64,000 nt of DNA from Polynucleobacter alcilacus (GCF_018881545.1 NZ_JACVQD010000001.1:772039-836038), one strand, 5' to 3'. Shown: positions 1 through 8,893, counted from the stretch's first letter. Made by a program: numbers and translations. The notes: a model not told the origin generated them from the sequence alone.

Positions 1-214
1 CCACATAAAGTACCGAAAAATCATTGATGTAAAAACTCCACGCTAAGATTCCGAAAGCGATTGCGAGCAAGAAGAAAACTGTTTGGGCAGCGGGTCTGGC
101 TAATACCAGCCATTCACGACGACCCTGATGAGCGCCAATTAGCGGAAGCACTCCCTGAATGCACGCAACACAGAGCGCCAAAATTAATGCGTATTGCCCA
201 AACTCAGGAATCAT
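1..214 (-). CDS. ccmF: Cytochrome c-type biogenesis protein CcmF, N-terminal part (cut by window edge)
   Basis: The reverse strand reads [20 protein letters not shown] and continues for 71 codons to the window edge. This is the first membrane region of the haem lyase subunit CcmF, which with CcmH attaches haem from holo-CcmE to apocytochromes c in the periplasm. The ATG overlaps the ccmE stop codon (ATGA), so it is the last visible gene of the ccmABCDEF operon. The rest of the gene lies left of position 1. The gene is identified from its N-terminal sequence and its operon position. Confidence 0.88.
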   Translation of the reverse strand, partial: MIPEFGQYALILALCVACIQGVLPLIGAHQGRREWLVLARPAAQTVFFLLAIAFGILAWSFYINDFSVLYV

Positions 215-657
215 TTGTTACTTCCATTGTTACTTCCATTTTTTTTTGCTTGATCTAATGCATGCTTTGCCTCAGGAGGCATATAGTTTTCATCATGCTT
301 AGCAAGGACTTCGCTTGCAATAAATTCTCCCTGAGCATCCATACGACCTTGAATCACAGCGCCCTTACCCTCTTTAAATAGATCCGGAAGAATACCTGTA
401 TACGCAACTGGAATATCCTTAACAAGATCAGTAATCACAAAATGGACTGTTAGGCCATCACGCCTTAAGGATCCATCCTTTACCATCCCGCCTATGCGAA
501 AAGCCTGACCTTGCGGAGCTTTACCAGCAGCAACCTCACTAGGCGTGACATACAAAGCAATATTGCTATTCAATGCATTCAAAATTAATAGCGCAGCAAT
601 CCCAATCGCCGCTAAGGCAGCAATAATAATTAAGGCGCGTTTATGTCTAGGCTTCAC
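211..657 (-). CDS. ccmE: Cytochrome c maturation haem chaperone CcmE
   Basis: The 148-residue protein has an N-terminal membrane anchor (about residues 9-27) and a periplasmic OB-fold domain. The conserved haem-binding segment [10 protein letters not shown] places the covalent haem ligand at His121 and the axial tyrosine at Tyr125. CcmE receives haem from the CcmABCD complex and passes it to CcmF. The length is normal for the family. It overlaps ccmD upstream and ccmF downstream by 4 nt, which suggests translational coupling. The low-complexity Asn/Gly/Ser C-terminus is usual for the variable tail. Confidence 0.96.
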   Translation of the reverse strand: MKPRHKRALIIIAALAAIGIAALLILNALNSNIALYVTPSEVAAGKAPQGQAFRIGGMVKDGSLRRDGLTVHFVITDLVKDIPVAYTGILPDLFKEGKGAVIQGRMDAQGEFIASEVLAKHDENYMPPEAKHALDQAKKNGSNNGSNK

Positions 658-842
658 TTACCACTTTCTTTATCAAACTGCTCTGCTAACTGCTCTTGCT
701 TGAGCCTACGCACAATTGCCTTAAAGCGAGCACGAATAGTTAAAGGTTCCAAGAGCAAAATCAAAGCACAAACTCCAAAGCTACTCCACACATAAAGTGC
801 GTAGCCTCCCATTGCAAAAAATTCAGCCGGGCTATTCCACAT
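654..842 (-). CDS. ccmD: Haem exporter protein CcmD
   Basis: This small single-span protein (62 aa) begins [20 protein letters not shown], the typical CcmD opening, followed by a charged cytoplasmic tail. The reading frame is open further upstream. The start at 842 is chosen because homologues begin there and because its ATG shares bases with the ccmC stop (TAATG). CcmD is needed to release holo-CcmE from the CcmABC complex. Sequence match and position between ccmC and ccmE both support the call. Confidence 0.92.
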   Translation of the reverse strand: MWNSPAEFFAMGGYALYVWSSFGVCALILLLEPLTIRARFKAIVRRLKQEQLAEQFDKESGK

Positions 843-1618
843 TAGTTTTTTACCTCGCTTAATTGTCGCACCCAATCAGCATGAGATTCACGCTCAAGAA
901 TGAGGGTACGAACCCGCATTAAGGCAACTGCAATGGAATACATCCACAAGCACAAAGTCATCAAAAGCATTCCCCAAAGCATGGTTTGAGCCATTGCCGG
1001 AGCTTTGGTTAAAGAAACTGACGCCCCTTGATGCAAGGTATTCCACCATTTAACTGAGAAATAAATAATAGGCACGTTAATTACACCGACTAAAGCCAAA
1101 ATGGCACCTGCTTTATCTGCCCTTCTGGGGTTATCAATCGAAGCCTGTAAAGAAATAAATCCTAAGTACAGGAATAGCAAAATTAACTCTGAAGTTAAGC
1201 GCGCATCCCAAACCCACCATGCACCCCACATCGGCTTGCCCCAAAAGGCTCCAGTCCACAAAGACAGAAACGCCATCCAAGCACCTACTGGCGCTAGGGC
1301 TTGTGCCATCATTGCCGATAGACGGGTATTAAAGATGAGGCCTAGGCCAGCCCATGCCGCCATCATGAGATAAATAAACATCGACATCCAGGAAGTGGGC
1401 ACATGGATAAAAATAATGCGATAGCCCTGACCCTGAACTGCATCAACAGGTGCCACAAAAAAACTCACCCATAAACCAGCAGCGCCAAAAACTAAGGAGA
1501 GCGCCCAAAAAAGAGGAATTAACTTTCCAGCAAGCGGGTAAAAAGTACTCGGACTTGAAAGTCTGAACCAGTTGATCAAGCGGTTATTCGAAAAGGAGGA
1601 ATTATTTGTTTGGCTCAT
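842..1618 (-). CDS. ccmC: Haem exporter/haem handling protein CcmC
   Basis: This is a 258-residue membrane protein with about six predicted spans. The tryptophan-rich haem-binding motif WWVWDARLTSELILLFLYLG is intact at about residues 140-160, with conserved histidines in flanking periplasmic loops. CcmC presents haem to CcmE in the periplasm. The N-terminus carries a short hydrophilic extension (about 25 residues) before the first span. It overlaps ccmB by 4 nt. Confidence 0.95.
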   Translation of the reverse strand: MSQTNNSSFSNNRLINWFRLSSPSTFYPLAGKLIPLFWALSLVFGAAGLWVSFFVAPVDAVQGQGYRIIFIHVPTSWMSMFIYLMMAAWAGLGLIFNTRLSAMMAQALAPVGAWMAFLSLWTGAFWGKPMWGAWWVWDARLTSELILLFLYLGFISLQASIDNPRRADKAGAILALVGVINVPIIYFSVKWWNTLHQGASVSLTKAPAMAQTMLWGMLLMTLCLWMYSIAVALMRVRTLILERESHADWVRQLSEVKN

Positions 1619-2280
1619 TCAATCGCAATCTTTACAGCAGCACTACTTACCCAAGGTACAAATGCTAAGGACAAAATCAATAAGGCCCCTAACAAAGAAA
1701 AGTGTCCGGATGTATCTAGACCCACACTATTGGCATACACCGCCCCCGTACCGAAAATCAGCACGGGAATATATAAAGGCAAAATCAATAAACTCAACAA
1801 TACGCTAGCCCCCCGAACTCCAAGGGTGAGCGCGGCTCCAATAGAGCCCAATAAAGAAAGTACAGGCGTACCTAACAACAGCGTTCCCATTAATACATAT
1901 AAAGAATTGGCGTCTAAATCAAACTGAATCCCAATAATCGGGGCTAATAACACTAGAGGCAAACCACATACTATCCAATGCGCAACGATCTTGCCGGCCA
2001 CTAATAACACCATTGGCCGTGGTGATAAGGCTAATTGCTCCAAAGTACCATCTAGATAGTCTGCAGCAAACATACGATGCAAGCCCAATAAAGTCGATAA
2101 CAAGGCAGCAACCCAAATGACTCCAGGCGCAATTTTTCGTAATAAAGCCGCATCAGACCCAATCCCCAAAGGAAATAAGCTCGTCACAACTACAAAGAAA
2201 AAGAGTGCAGTCAATACCTCACTCTTTCGGCGCATCACTAAAAGCAAATCCCTGCGGACAATGGCAAGCATGGCGCTCAT
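1615..2280 (-). CDS. ccmB: Haem ABC exporter permease CcmB
   Basis: The 221-residue protein is almost entirely hydrophobic, with about six membrane spans, and begins with the family's N-terminal VRRDLLLVMRRKSEVLTALF. With CcmA it forms the ABC unit whose ATPase activity drives release of holo-CcmE from CcmC. Length and operon position are standard. It overlaps both ccmA and ccmC by 4 nt. Confidence 0.94.
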   Translation of the reverse strand: MSAMLAIVRRDLLLVMRRKSEVLTALFFFVVVTSLFPLGIGSDAALLRKIAPGVIWVAALLSTLLGLHRMFAADYLDGTLEQLALSPRPMVLLVAGKIVAHWIVCGLPLVLLAPIIGIQFDLDANSLYVLMGTLLLGTPVLSLLGSIGAALTLGVRGASVLLSLLILPLYIPVLIFGTGAVYANSVGLDTSGHFSLLGALLILSLAFVPWVSSAAVKIAIE

Positions 2281-2924
2281 AAATCTAAGACCTGTACATT
2301 GGGAATATTGATCTCTTGATGGCTGGTTAGAACAACTAGCCCTCCATATTGCAGATGTTCAATAATTAAATTTTGTAGCTCCTCTACAGCCTGGGTATCA
2401 AGCGCATTGAAAGGCTCGTCTAATATCCACAAATTAGCTTGGCGGGTAAGCATACGCGCCATGATGACTCTACGCTTTTGTCCAGCCGATAAGCAATGCA
2501 CCGGTAAATCCTCTCGACCACGAAGACCAAAACGCCAAAGCGCTGATAAGGCTTTATCTTGAGTCAAAGGCACATCATCGAGTGCAGCATACATCTGCAA
2601 ATTTTCTAGGGCAGTGAGATCATCTTTCAGGGCATCTCGATGACCTGAGAATAAAAGAGCCCGTTGATAGGCCAATGGATTCGATGTAATCAACTCCTTA
2701 CACCATAAGACTTGACCGGCTTCTGGTTTGGATAGGCCAGTTAAGAGGCGCAATAGACTGGTTTTGCCGACGCCATTCTCGCCACGAACATGCAGACAAT
2801 TGCCGGAACTAAGCCGCAAATGAAGATCTGCAAATAACTGTCTTTCACCCCGAACACAAGTAAGCCCACGCGCTTCAAGCGCATAGTCTGAGTTTCTGGA
2901 GGCCGAGGAAATATTGTCTGTCAT
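2277..2924 (-). CDS. ccmA: Haem ABC exporter ATP-binding protein CcmA
   Basis: This ABC ATPase (215 aa) has Walker A GENGVGKTS (about residues 49-57), a signature LSAGQKRR and Walker B LWILDEPFNALD. It is the first gene of the ccm operon on the minus strand. The operon promoter should therefore lie in 2925-3087. That gap is AT-rich, and I could not pin a convincing -35/-10 pair in it. Confidence 0.95.
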   Translation of the reverse strand: MTDNISSASRNSDYALEARGLTCVRGERQLFADLHLRLSSGNCLHVRGENGVGKTSLLRLLTGLSKPEAGQVLWCKELITSNPLAYQRALLFSGHRDALKDDLTALENLQMYAALDDVPLTQDKALSALWRFGLRGREDLPVHCLSAGQKRRVIMARMLTRQANLWILDEPFNALDTQAVEELQNLIIEHLQYGGLVVLTSHQEINIPNVQVLDL

Positions 2925-3087
2925 GAAGGCTAATGGCTTGAATCAAACCACCTCAGGCATTGTCCAAGAGCCCTTAGGGGCTGTCAAACGTCAAAAAAGG
3001 GGTATTTAAGGAATATTCTCTTTTAATTCAATTGCTTAGCTAATTATAAGCGGAGAAGGCAATCGCGCCCTTTTCCAGTGGCACTGT

Positions 3088-4059
3088 CTAATCCGGCTGA
3101 ATACCAGCGCTTTTAATAATTTTGCCCCAACGGACTGCTTCTTTCTTTTGGAAGCTACCAAACGCTTCAGGACTCATAGCGTAATACTTGGCTCCTTCTG
3201 ACTCTAGCTTTTTTTGCACTGAGGGTTGCTGCATGATTTTGCTCACTTCAGCATGCAACTTCTTCACCACAGCTGGCGGTGTTCCAGCTGGCGCAAATAA
3301 GCCAATCCAGTTTTTGACATCAAATCCAGGAAGTGTTTCGCTGATGCTCGGCAGATCTGGCATGGATGGATCCCTACCTGCACCTGTCACCGCAAGACCC
3401 CTTAACTTATCACTCTTCACATAGGGAAGAATCGTTGGCATCGTGGCAAACATCACCTGAGTTTGCCCACCAATTAAATCCGTAATTGCCAATGCATTCC
3501 CTTTGTATGGAATATGGACCATATCGACCTTAGTGGTCATCACAAAGAGCTCACCCGCCAAATGACTTGCAGTTCCAATACCTCCTGAGCCATAAGAAAC
3601 TTTGCCAGGATTGGCTTTTAAATAGGTAATAAGCTCACTGACATTTTTCACTGGAAGGCTCGGATTCACAGCCAATAAACCCTCTGCATCTAATACAAAT
3701 ACAACCGGCACAAAGTCCTTGAGCGGGTCATAAGGCATGTTCTTTACAAGAAAGGGATTGACTGCATGGGTACCAATACTGCCCATAATGAGCGTGTAAC
3801 CATCAGCAGGTGATTTAGCAACAAAATCGGCGCCAATATTGCCACCGCCGCCAGTTTTGTTCTCAACAATGACTGGCTGACCAAAAGATTCACTTAGGCC
3901 CTGCGCAATGATCCGAGAAAAACCATCTGCAATACCACCAGTGGCAAATGGAGAGATGATCTTGATTTGGTGGTTGGGGTAATTGTTCGTCTGAGCAAAT
4001 ACATCTTGATGACCTAGAAGTCCAAAGCCTAAAATAAACGTTAGTACAAATGGATTCAT
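3088..4059 (-). CDS. Bug/TctC-family periplasmic solute-binding protein
   Basis: The 323-residue protein has a signal peptide (about 1-22, cleaved after VFAQ or near it). It then shows the Bug-family pattern: NHQIKIISPFATGGIADGFSRIIAQ, GGGGNIGADFVAKSPADGYTL and the late GLFAPAGTPPAVVKKL. These proteins capture carboxylates in the periplasm for tripartite tricarboxylate transporters or for signalling. No TctA/TctB partner is nearby, so the ligand is unknown. It lies 9 nt downstream of another binding protein gene (4069-4812) and is probably cotranscribed with it. Confidence 0.9.
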   Translation of the reverse strand: MNPFVLTFILGFGLLGHQDVFAQTNNYPNHQIKIISPFATGGIADGFSRIIAQGLSESFGQPVIVENKTGGGGNIGADFVAKSPADGYTLIMGSIGTHAVNPFLVKNMPYDPLKDFVPVVFVLDAEGLLAVNPSLPVKNVSELITYLKANPGKVSYGSGGIGTASHLAGELFVMTTKVDMVHIPYKGNALAITDLIGGQTQVMFATMPTILPYVKSDKLRGLAVTGAGRDPSMPDLPSISETLPGFDVKNWIGLFAPAGTPPAVVKKLHAEVSKIMQQPSVQKKLESEGAKYYAMSPEAFGSFQKKEAVRWGKIIKSAGIQPD

Positions 4060-4068
4060 ATTTGATTT

Positions 4069-4812
4069 CTAAGGTTTTTTATGGAGAGGTGCAGGAGATA
4101 AACCCTGTACCTGATATTTTTTGATTAATGCAGCAACTAGACCTGTAGCAATGAAATATTCGACACATTCACTTAAAAATGCAATGGCTTCCAAATGGGA
4201 TTTTTTGGTGGCAATGGCTTGTTGAATCCCAGTAAATTGACCATCCAGTACACGTGATCCAGGAATATTTTGAGAGACAGTGACAAGGCCCGTTTTTAAA
4301 CCGGCCAAAGCATCTAATTTCTCTGTCACAAATAATTCATTGCTCGCACGAACGCTATCCGCATGCACTAAAGTGGCATGCTTCAGGTTACGTTGTAGCC
4401 AATGATCGTAGGCACTCTTATGGAAGGAGGCAATCCGGATTCCAGGCTGGTCTACTTGGGATACTTCTTGTATAGGTGAATCTGCAGGAACCAAATAGCT
4501 TGCCTCAAGCTCAACATAGGCCGGGGTGAATGTCACCTTTTGAGCGCGTGCTGGATCCGACCCCACCAAGGCGATGCCGCATCTCTCGCTAGCAGCAGAA
4601 TCAACAACCTCTTCCTGCGCGTCACACCCCAGTAGATTTAGCTCTACACCTAAACGCTCAGCAACTGCGCGGCAAATATCTGGTGCGATACCAGTAGGCT
4701 CGCCAGTTGGAGAGCGACCAGTAACTAACAAAAAGTTGCCAAGATACACTGCGGCAGAAAGAACGCCATGAGGAGCAAGTTGCTCCCTCACTATGGGCGA
4801 AATAGGATTCAA
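4069..4812 (-). CDS. Amino-acid-type extracellular solute-binding protein (SBP_bac_3), no obvious signal peptide
   Basis: The 247-residue protein matches the family 3 binding-protein pattern: GEPTGIAPDICRAVAERLGVELNLL near the N-terminus, RCGIALVGSDPARAQKVTFTPAYVELEASYLVP in the middle, and a C-terminal helix. It probably binds a polar amino acid or similar solute. No hydrophobic export signal is visible at the N-terminus, and no ABC permease or ATPase is adjacent. It may be cytoplasmic, use an unseen start, or be an orphan sensor. It precedes the Bug protein gene in the same direction. Confidence 0.8.
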   Translation of the reverse strand: MNPISPIVREQLAPHGVLSAAVYLGNFLLVTGRSPTGEPTGIAPDICRAVAERLGVELNLLGCDAQEEVVDSAASERCGIALVGSDPARAQKVTFTPAYVELEASYLVPADSPIQEVSQVDQPGIRIASFHKSAYDHWLQRNLKHATLVHADSVRASNELFVTEKLDALAGLKTGLVTVSQNIPGSRVLDGQFTGIQQAIATKKSHLEAIAFLSECVEYFIATGLVAALIKKYQVQGLSPAPLHKKP

Positions 4813-4858
4813 AAAGGATATCTAGTAATAAATGATTTTGGCAACTTAATATTGTGAT

Positions 4859-5839
4859 TTAAGGAATCATCACAATTGCACCAGAAACTTTTCTGCCTTC
4901 AGCTGCACGATGTGCCTCTGCAGCTTGCTCTAGTGGGAACTTCGCTCCAATTTGCACCTTGACATAGCCTTTTGCGATAGCATCAAATACCGCGCGGGCA
5001 TTTTCTTGCAAGAGTGCAGATGTGGCGTTATGCGGAAATACTGAGGGTCTAGTTAAAAATAAACATCCTTTTTTATTCAGGATCTCAGGTTGGATTTCTG
5101 GGGCAGGCCCAGAAGCAGCACCAAATAGCGCAACCGTAGCAAATGGCGCAGCGCAGTCTAATGATCCGAGGAAAGTATCTTTGGCAACCGAGTCATAAAC
5201 TACGTTTGCTTTCTTACCGCCAGTGGCTTTAATCACCTCTTCAACCCAATTGGGTTTTGAATAATCTACTACCGCATCACATCCCGCTTCTTTAGCAGCA
5301 ACAACTTTTGCTTGCGATCCGACAGTACCAACCACAAATGCACCTAAGGCTTTTGCCCAGCCAGCCAAAATTTGACCAACGCCACCCGCGGCCGCATGAA
5401 CCAGGACTATATCGCCCGCTTTTACTTTGTAAGTTTTTTGTACCAAGTACTGCGCAGTCATCGCCTTAAAGAAAACAGCAGCAGCTACCTCATCAGAAAC
5501 ATCGCTAGGTAATGGCACTACTTTTTCAGCAGAAACATTGCGGGCGCTCGCATAAGCACCGATACCGGCATTCATATAGACAACGCGATCGCCTACTTTT
5601 AGATTGCTGACACCCTCACCCACAGCCTCAACCACACCAGCAGCTTCATGGCCTAAGCCGGTAGGCATCTCTAGGGGATAAACTCCTGAACGCTGGTACA
5701 CATCAATGAAATTGAATCCCACCGCGGTTTGACGAATTTGGACTTCCCCCTTGCCTGGAGCAGCTAGCTCTTTATCAATTAATTTAATTACATCCGCGCT
5801 TCCCAGTTCGGAAAGACTGACTACTCGAGCTTTTGTCAC
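4859..5839 (-). CDS. NAD(P)H-dependent quinone oxidoreductase / zinc-free alcohol dehydrogenase
   Basis: The 326-residue medium-chain dehydrogenase has an N-terminal GroES-like part, the GHEAAGVVEAVGEGV segment, and a Rossmann motif VHAAAGGVGQILAGWAKALGAFVVGTV. The catalytic-zinc cysteines are absent, as in the QOR (zeta-crystallin) branch. It likely reduces quinones with NADPH. It is transcribed alone or with the small gene downstream of the SodC locus; 34 nt separate it from 5874. Confidence 0.9.
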   Translation of the reverse strand: MTKARVVSLSELGSADVIKLIDKELAAPGKGEVQIRQTAVGFNFIDVYQRSGVYPLEMPTGLGHEAAGVVEAVGEGVSNLKVGDRVVYMNAGIGAYASARNVSAEKVVPLPSDVSDEVAAAVFFKAMTAQYLVQKTYKVKAGDIVLVHAAAGGVGQILAGWAKALGAFVVGTVGSQAKVVAAKEAGCDAVVDYSKPNWVEEVIKATGGKKANVVYDSVAKDTFLGSLDCAAPFATVALFGAASGPAPEIQPEILNKKGCLFLTRPSVFPHNATSALLQENARAVFDAIAKGYVKVQIGAKFPLEQAAEAHRAAEGRKVSGAIVMIP

Positions 5840-5873
5840 AGTTCACCTATATTTGTTTTAATGGGAAAAATCA

Positions 5874-6311
5874 TCATACCGTAAGGGCGTTTTCTTCTTC
5901 TATGACTGCCCATGTGCTGTCGCCCAACTTCTTGACCGCCATAGAGTAAGTCCAGGCATCGGGTACGCCACAACTCCACTCTTGAGGCCCGTTCTGGATT
6001 AATACGTTCACTGCATTTCTGCTGTCGTAATACAGATGGTAGATCTTGCCATGAATGGGATTGAAACTAAATTTTGCGCTATGCACCATCTCTGTTGCAT
6101 CTAGTCTAGCTTGCAGAGCACGCGCTTGCTTCATTAATACTTCGGCCTGCTCCATGATGCGTTCATATTCTTGCTTTGCATTCTGGCGCGCAACATTAAC
6201 TGCCTTATCTTTTTCCTCAACTACCTTAATAGGGGCAAATACAGGGGCTCCAACTTCCATTGGATATTCAATTCCAGCGTGTCTTGCTGGATCGCTATCT
6301 TCTATTCTCAT
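5874..6311 (-). CDS. DUF2452 domain protein
   Basis: This is a 145-residue soluble protein with no signal peptide. A helical, charged central segment (about 35-75, likely coiled coil: KAVNVARQNAKQEYERIMEQAEVLMKQARAL) precedes a compact C-terminal part with GKIYHLYYDSRN and the final W-rich strand. This matches the uncharacterised DUF2452 family in size and arrangement. It lies 27 nt downstream of sodC and could share its transcript. Function unknown. Confidence 0.75.
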   Translation of the reverse strand: MRIEDSDPARHAGIEYPMEVGAPVFAPIKVVEEKDKAVNVARQNAKQEYERIMEQAEVLMKQARALQARLDATEMVHSAKFSFNPIHGKIYHLYYDSRNAVNVLIQNGPQEWSCGVPDAWTYSMAVKKLGDSTWAVIEEENALTV

Positions 6312-6338
6312 TGATGTCCCTGCATGCCCTTATTTAAT

Positions 6339-6872
6339 TTACTTGATTAGGCCGCACGCAATACGCGGACCTGAATTCCCTGCTGGCTGAGATTTATAGT
6401 CATCTGGATCTCTATGAATCACCACTGAACGTCCAACGATTCCGGTTGGCCCAGTATTTACAGCAAAATCATGTAACTTTGCCGTATAAGTGGCATTACC
6501 ATTGGCGTCTGACTTGATGTTCGGTAAATCTCCGGCATGATTCATGCCACTATTTGGCATACCGTGTGCTTTAGTCTCAGGATTGAAATGTCCACCTGCA
6601 CTCATCGCATCTGGAGCAGAACAATCGCCTTTTTCATGCACATGGAATCCTTGCTCAGCATTTGGCTTCAAACCAGAAAATTTGCCATTAATCAAAACGT
6701 CGCTGCCTTGCCAAACAAAAATAACTTCACCCTTGGTTTGCGAACCAGATCTTGGTTCTAGATTGGCACTGGCTTTTTGACCTGTGCCTTGCTCCATAGA
6801 TTGACAAGCCACTAATGAAAGCAATCCAAGCGCGGATAGTCCAATCGATATTCTCTTTAAATTTGTATTCAC
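6339..6872 (-). CDS. sodC: Cu/Zn superoxide dismutase, lipoprotein form
   Basis: The 177-residue protein has a lipobox LVAC (Cys23), so it is probably anchored in the periplasm. The SOD core is complete: GFHVHEKGDC (copper His pair and first disulfide Cys), HFNPETKAHGMPN and HAGDLPNI (zinc/copper ligands), and GRSVVIHRDPDDYKSQPAGNSGPRIACG (active-site Arg region and second disulfide Cys). It converts superoxide to H2O2 outside the cytoplasm, which suits a pigmented aerobe. Residues 30-45 form a linker typical of lipoproteins. Confidence 0.96.
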   Translation of the reverse strand: MNTNLKRISIGLSALGLLSLVACQSMEQGTGQKASANLEPRSGSQTKGEVIFVWQGSDVLINGKFSGLKPNAEQGFHVHEKGDCSAPDAMSAGGHFNPETKAHGMPNSGMNHAGDLPNIKSDANGNATYTAKLHDFAVNTGPTGIVGRSVVIHRDPDDYKSQPAGNSGPRIACGLIK

Positions 6873-6945
6873 ATTGATCTCCTAGGTTGTTGTGGCGGTC
6901 TCAGGCGCCTTGAGAGAAAGTGTGACACAAAATACAGACTTATGC

Positions 6946-7497
6946 TTAGCGCTTATAGAAGCTCAAAGTGACCTCCCCTAGGTCAAACCCGAACTTACTC
7001 ATCCTGGCTTTATTTATCATCACTTTGGGGGTTACCAGGTACATCCAATCATTGAATTGGACATGGTAAATGGTGCCGTCCACTGGCAGCGCTAGGGTAT
7101 AGGTCCAATTCAGGGCATTTCCTGCGGAGTCGCCCTGGGCTTCGCCCACGACATCATCTGCGGTGCCAATATATTTTCCAGGGGATTGTTCTGTGAGCTT
7201 CCATATGCGCTTTTGCTTGCTACCGTCTGAGTAATCAAAGCGCTCATCTAAGGTACCCACTTTCTTGCCATTCACTACTTCCCAATTGGCTTTAATGAGT
7301 ACCGTAAAGCGTTTTTTAACCTCACCATTACGGTCAGTAAATATGCCATAGGCATCAATGGTTCCTGAGAAATACTCACTCAAATCCAAATTCGGCTTTT
7401 CGTTAGCATATTGTTGAACTTGAGGACCAGAACAAGCCAATAACAAAGCGCCACAAAAAATAGTCGCGATCAATCTAGTTGAAAAATATCTATTCAC
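6946..7497 (-). CDS. DUF3833 lipoprotein
   Basis: The 183-residue protein has a lipobox LLAC (Cys22). It shows the DUF3833 pattern: LDLSEYFSGTIDAYGIFTDRNGEV, DGTIYHVQFNDWMYLV and KFGFDLGEVTLSFYKR. The fold is probably a lipocalin-like barrel in the periplasm. It directly follows the chalcone-isomerase-like gene with no spacer, and the two belong with the DCC protein gene (8046-8456) in a three-gene operon. Confidence 0.85.
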   Translation of the reverse strand: MNRYFSTRLIATIFCGALLLACSGPQVQQYANEKPNLDLSEYFSGTIDAYGIFTDRNGEVKKRFTVLIKANWEVVNGKKVGTLDERFDYSDGSKQKRIWKLTEQSPGKYIGTADDVVGEAQGDSAGNALNWTYTLALPVDGTIYHVQFNDWMYLVTPKVMINKARMSKFGFDLGEVTLSFYKR

Positions 7498-8049
7498 TTA
7501 ACAAGCCTCATTAAAAAGGGGTGGCGGGCAACTTTGCCCTAATAATTCAGCCCGGAGTTTTGGGGCGCTCGTTTTAGGATCAAGCCAAATCCCAAAAAAG
7601 GCTTTTGAAAAATCTACCCCCGGTATAAGAGCAATTTTCTTGCCTTCATAATAGAAGGTAGTCCCTTGTTTGGGAGCATAAATGGCAGTCAGCGTCTGGC
7701 CAGATTCGACATCAGGCAAAAAGCTAGCAAGCTCCTTGCCCCATAGGGCCGCTTGCATATCAGATGTGCCAATTCTCTTCATCTCATCGGCAGTGCGATT
7801 GGCAATAGAAACACCAGTAAACGATTTGTGATATCGCATATCTAATGCAAATTCAGAAGAAGATAAATTGCCCGATCGATAAAAGGAAGCATCATAAATA
7901 TGAAAACCCCACCAAGTTAATTTGCCGCTACCCTGTAGCTTCGCAGAATTCATTGCGGGGTCCATACTGGCAAAGTCACGAGCAAAGCCAATCGTTGTGG
8001 TGAGATAAAACATGGCAAGCACTGCCATCGGCATCTTGAGAAAGGTCAT
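7498..8049 (-). CDS. Chalcone isomerase-like periplasmic protein
   Basis: The 183-residue protein has a signal peptide (about 1-23, MAVLAMFYLTTTIGFA core). It then shows the bacterial chalcone-isomerase-like pattern: LQGSGKLTWWGFHIYDASFY, ALDMRYHKSFTGVSIANRTADEM and GVDFSKAFFGIWLDPKTSAPKLRAELLG. No flavonoid pathway is present, so isomerase activity is unlikely; homologues may bind fatty acids. It overlaps the DCC gene start by 4 nt and abuts the DUF3833 lipoprotein gene. Confidence 0.85.
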   Translation of the reverse strand: MTFLKMPMAVLAMFYLTTTIGFARDFASMDPAMNSAKLQGSGKLTWWGFHIYDASFYRSGNLSSSEFALDMRYHKSFTGVSIANRTADEMKRIGTSDMQAALWGKELASFLPDVESGQTLTAIYAPKQGTTFYYEGKKIALIPGVDFSKAFFGIWLDPKTSAPKLRAELLGQSCPPPLFNEAC

Positions 8050-8456
8050 TTACTACCCTTAGATGATGTAGCTTTAACTAATCCTAAAGCTGTCGGGCCA
8101 AATAGTCTCGAAATCGCATGTCTATTTTTTGCAAAAAACCGATAGGCTACCTGCAATAAAGGTTGTAAGGCTTTTCGAGAAAAGACCCATGCTAGATAAG
8201 GTAGCCCAGCGCGACGATAAGCCTCCGGGAAGACGCTAACCCCTTGTATGAGGGTGCCATCGGCAAATTGTCCATACATTGCTGCCAAGGCTTGATCACA
8301 GGAAACCCCAATTTTTTCGGGATCAAAGAGCGCAGAATGAATATCTACGAAGGCGAGTTGATCAGCCTGGCTTCTGCGGGACAAAAACAGAATCTCCGCC
8401 TGACACAAAGGACAAGTTCCGTCGTAGAACAGAGTTAATTTTTCAAGCTGGCTCAT
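8046..8456 (-). CDS. DCC-family thiol-disulfide oxidoreductase-like protein (DUF393)
   Basis: The protein has 136 residues. The DCC motif FYDGTCPLCQAEI at about residues 10-22 carries the CPLC redox pair, followed by the family's FVDIHSALFDPEKIGV and YRRAGLPYLAWVF segments. It is predicted to be a cytoplasmic or membrane-associated thiol redox protein of unknown substrate. It is first in the operon with the chalcone-isomerase-like and DUF3833 genes, and is divergent from the DUF2237 gene across 62 nt. Confidence 0.85.
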   Translation of the reverse strand: MSQLEKLTLFYDGTCPLCQAEILFLSRRSQADQLAFVDIHSALFDPEKIGVSCDQALAAMYGQFADGTLIQGVSVFPEAYRRAGLPYLAWVFSRKALQPLLQVAYRFFAKNRHAISRLFGPTALGLVKATSSKGSK

Positions 8457-8518
8457 TGCCGTGCAAGTTTAAGCCTTATTGAATAAACTGGCTGATGACA
8501 ACTCTATTAAAGGTTTTT

Positions 8519-8893
8519 ATGCAAAAAGAAGTGGCTTTAAATGTCTTTGGTGAACCCCTAATCCCCTGTTCCTTTGACCCCCTCACCGGCTTCTTTAGGG
8601 ACGGCTGCTGCAAAACAAATGAGGAAGATGTCGGTAGTCATCTCGTGTGTGCGGTAGTGACAAAGCAATTTTTGCAATTTAGCCTAGAAAAAGGAAATGA
8701 CCTCATTACCCCTAGACCTGAATATCAATTTCCGGGGCTAGTTGCTGGCGATCAATGGTGTCTGTGCATTAATCGCTGGGTCGAAGCTGCCAGCGCGAAT
8801 TGTGCGCCACTGATTAAATTAGAAAGTACTCATATCCACGCTTTAGAAACTGTCGCATTAGATGTTTTGAAGCAATATTCGAGTGAAGTTTGA
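8519..8893 (+). CDS. DUF2237 family protein
   Basis: From the ATG at 8519 the product is 124 aa: MQKEVALNVFGEPLIPCSFD, then TGFFRDGCCKTNEEDVGSHLVCAVVT, FLQFSLEKGNDLITPRPEYQFPGL and GDQWCLCINRW. This matches the DUF2237 family, with conserved cysteines (CC and CLC). An upstream in-frame ATG at 8495 exists, but homologues begin near 8519. It overlaps the deacetylase gene by 4 nt, so the two are translationally coupled. Function unknown. Confidence 0.85.
   Translation: MQKEVALNVFGEPLIPCSFDPLTGFFRDGCCKTNEEDVGSHLVCAVVTKQFLQFSLEKGNDLITPRPEYQFPGLVAGDQWCLCINRWVEAASANCAPLIKLESTHIHALETVALDVLKQYSSEV

Noticed and set aside
61-258. Plus-strand ORF opposite ccmF/ccmE
   Set aside because: It is a shadow of the clear minus-strand ccmF and ccmE coding; no ribosome site.
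1572-1927. Two overlapping plus-strand ORFs opposite ccmB/ccmC
   Set aside because: Shadows of the ccm genes; no plausible protein features.
2966-2986. Short hairpin AGCCC-TTAG-GGGCT between ccmA and the Bug gene
   Set aside because: Only about 5 bp and no T tract on either strand; not convincing as a terminator.
6888-6915. Near-palindrome around CTCAGGCGCCTTGAG upstream of sodC
   Set aside because: Asymmetric, with no T tract and no known operator match; possibly a chance GC-rich repeat.
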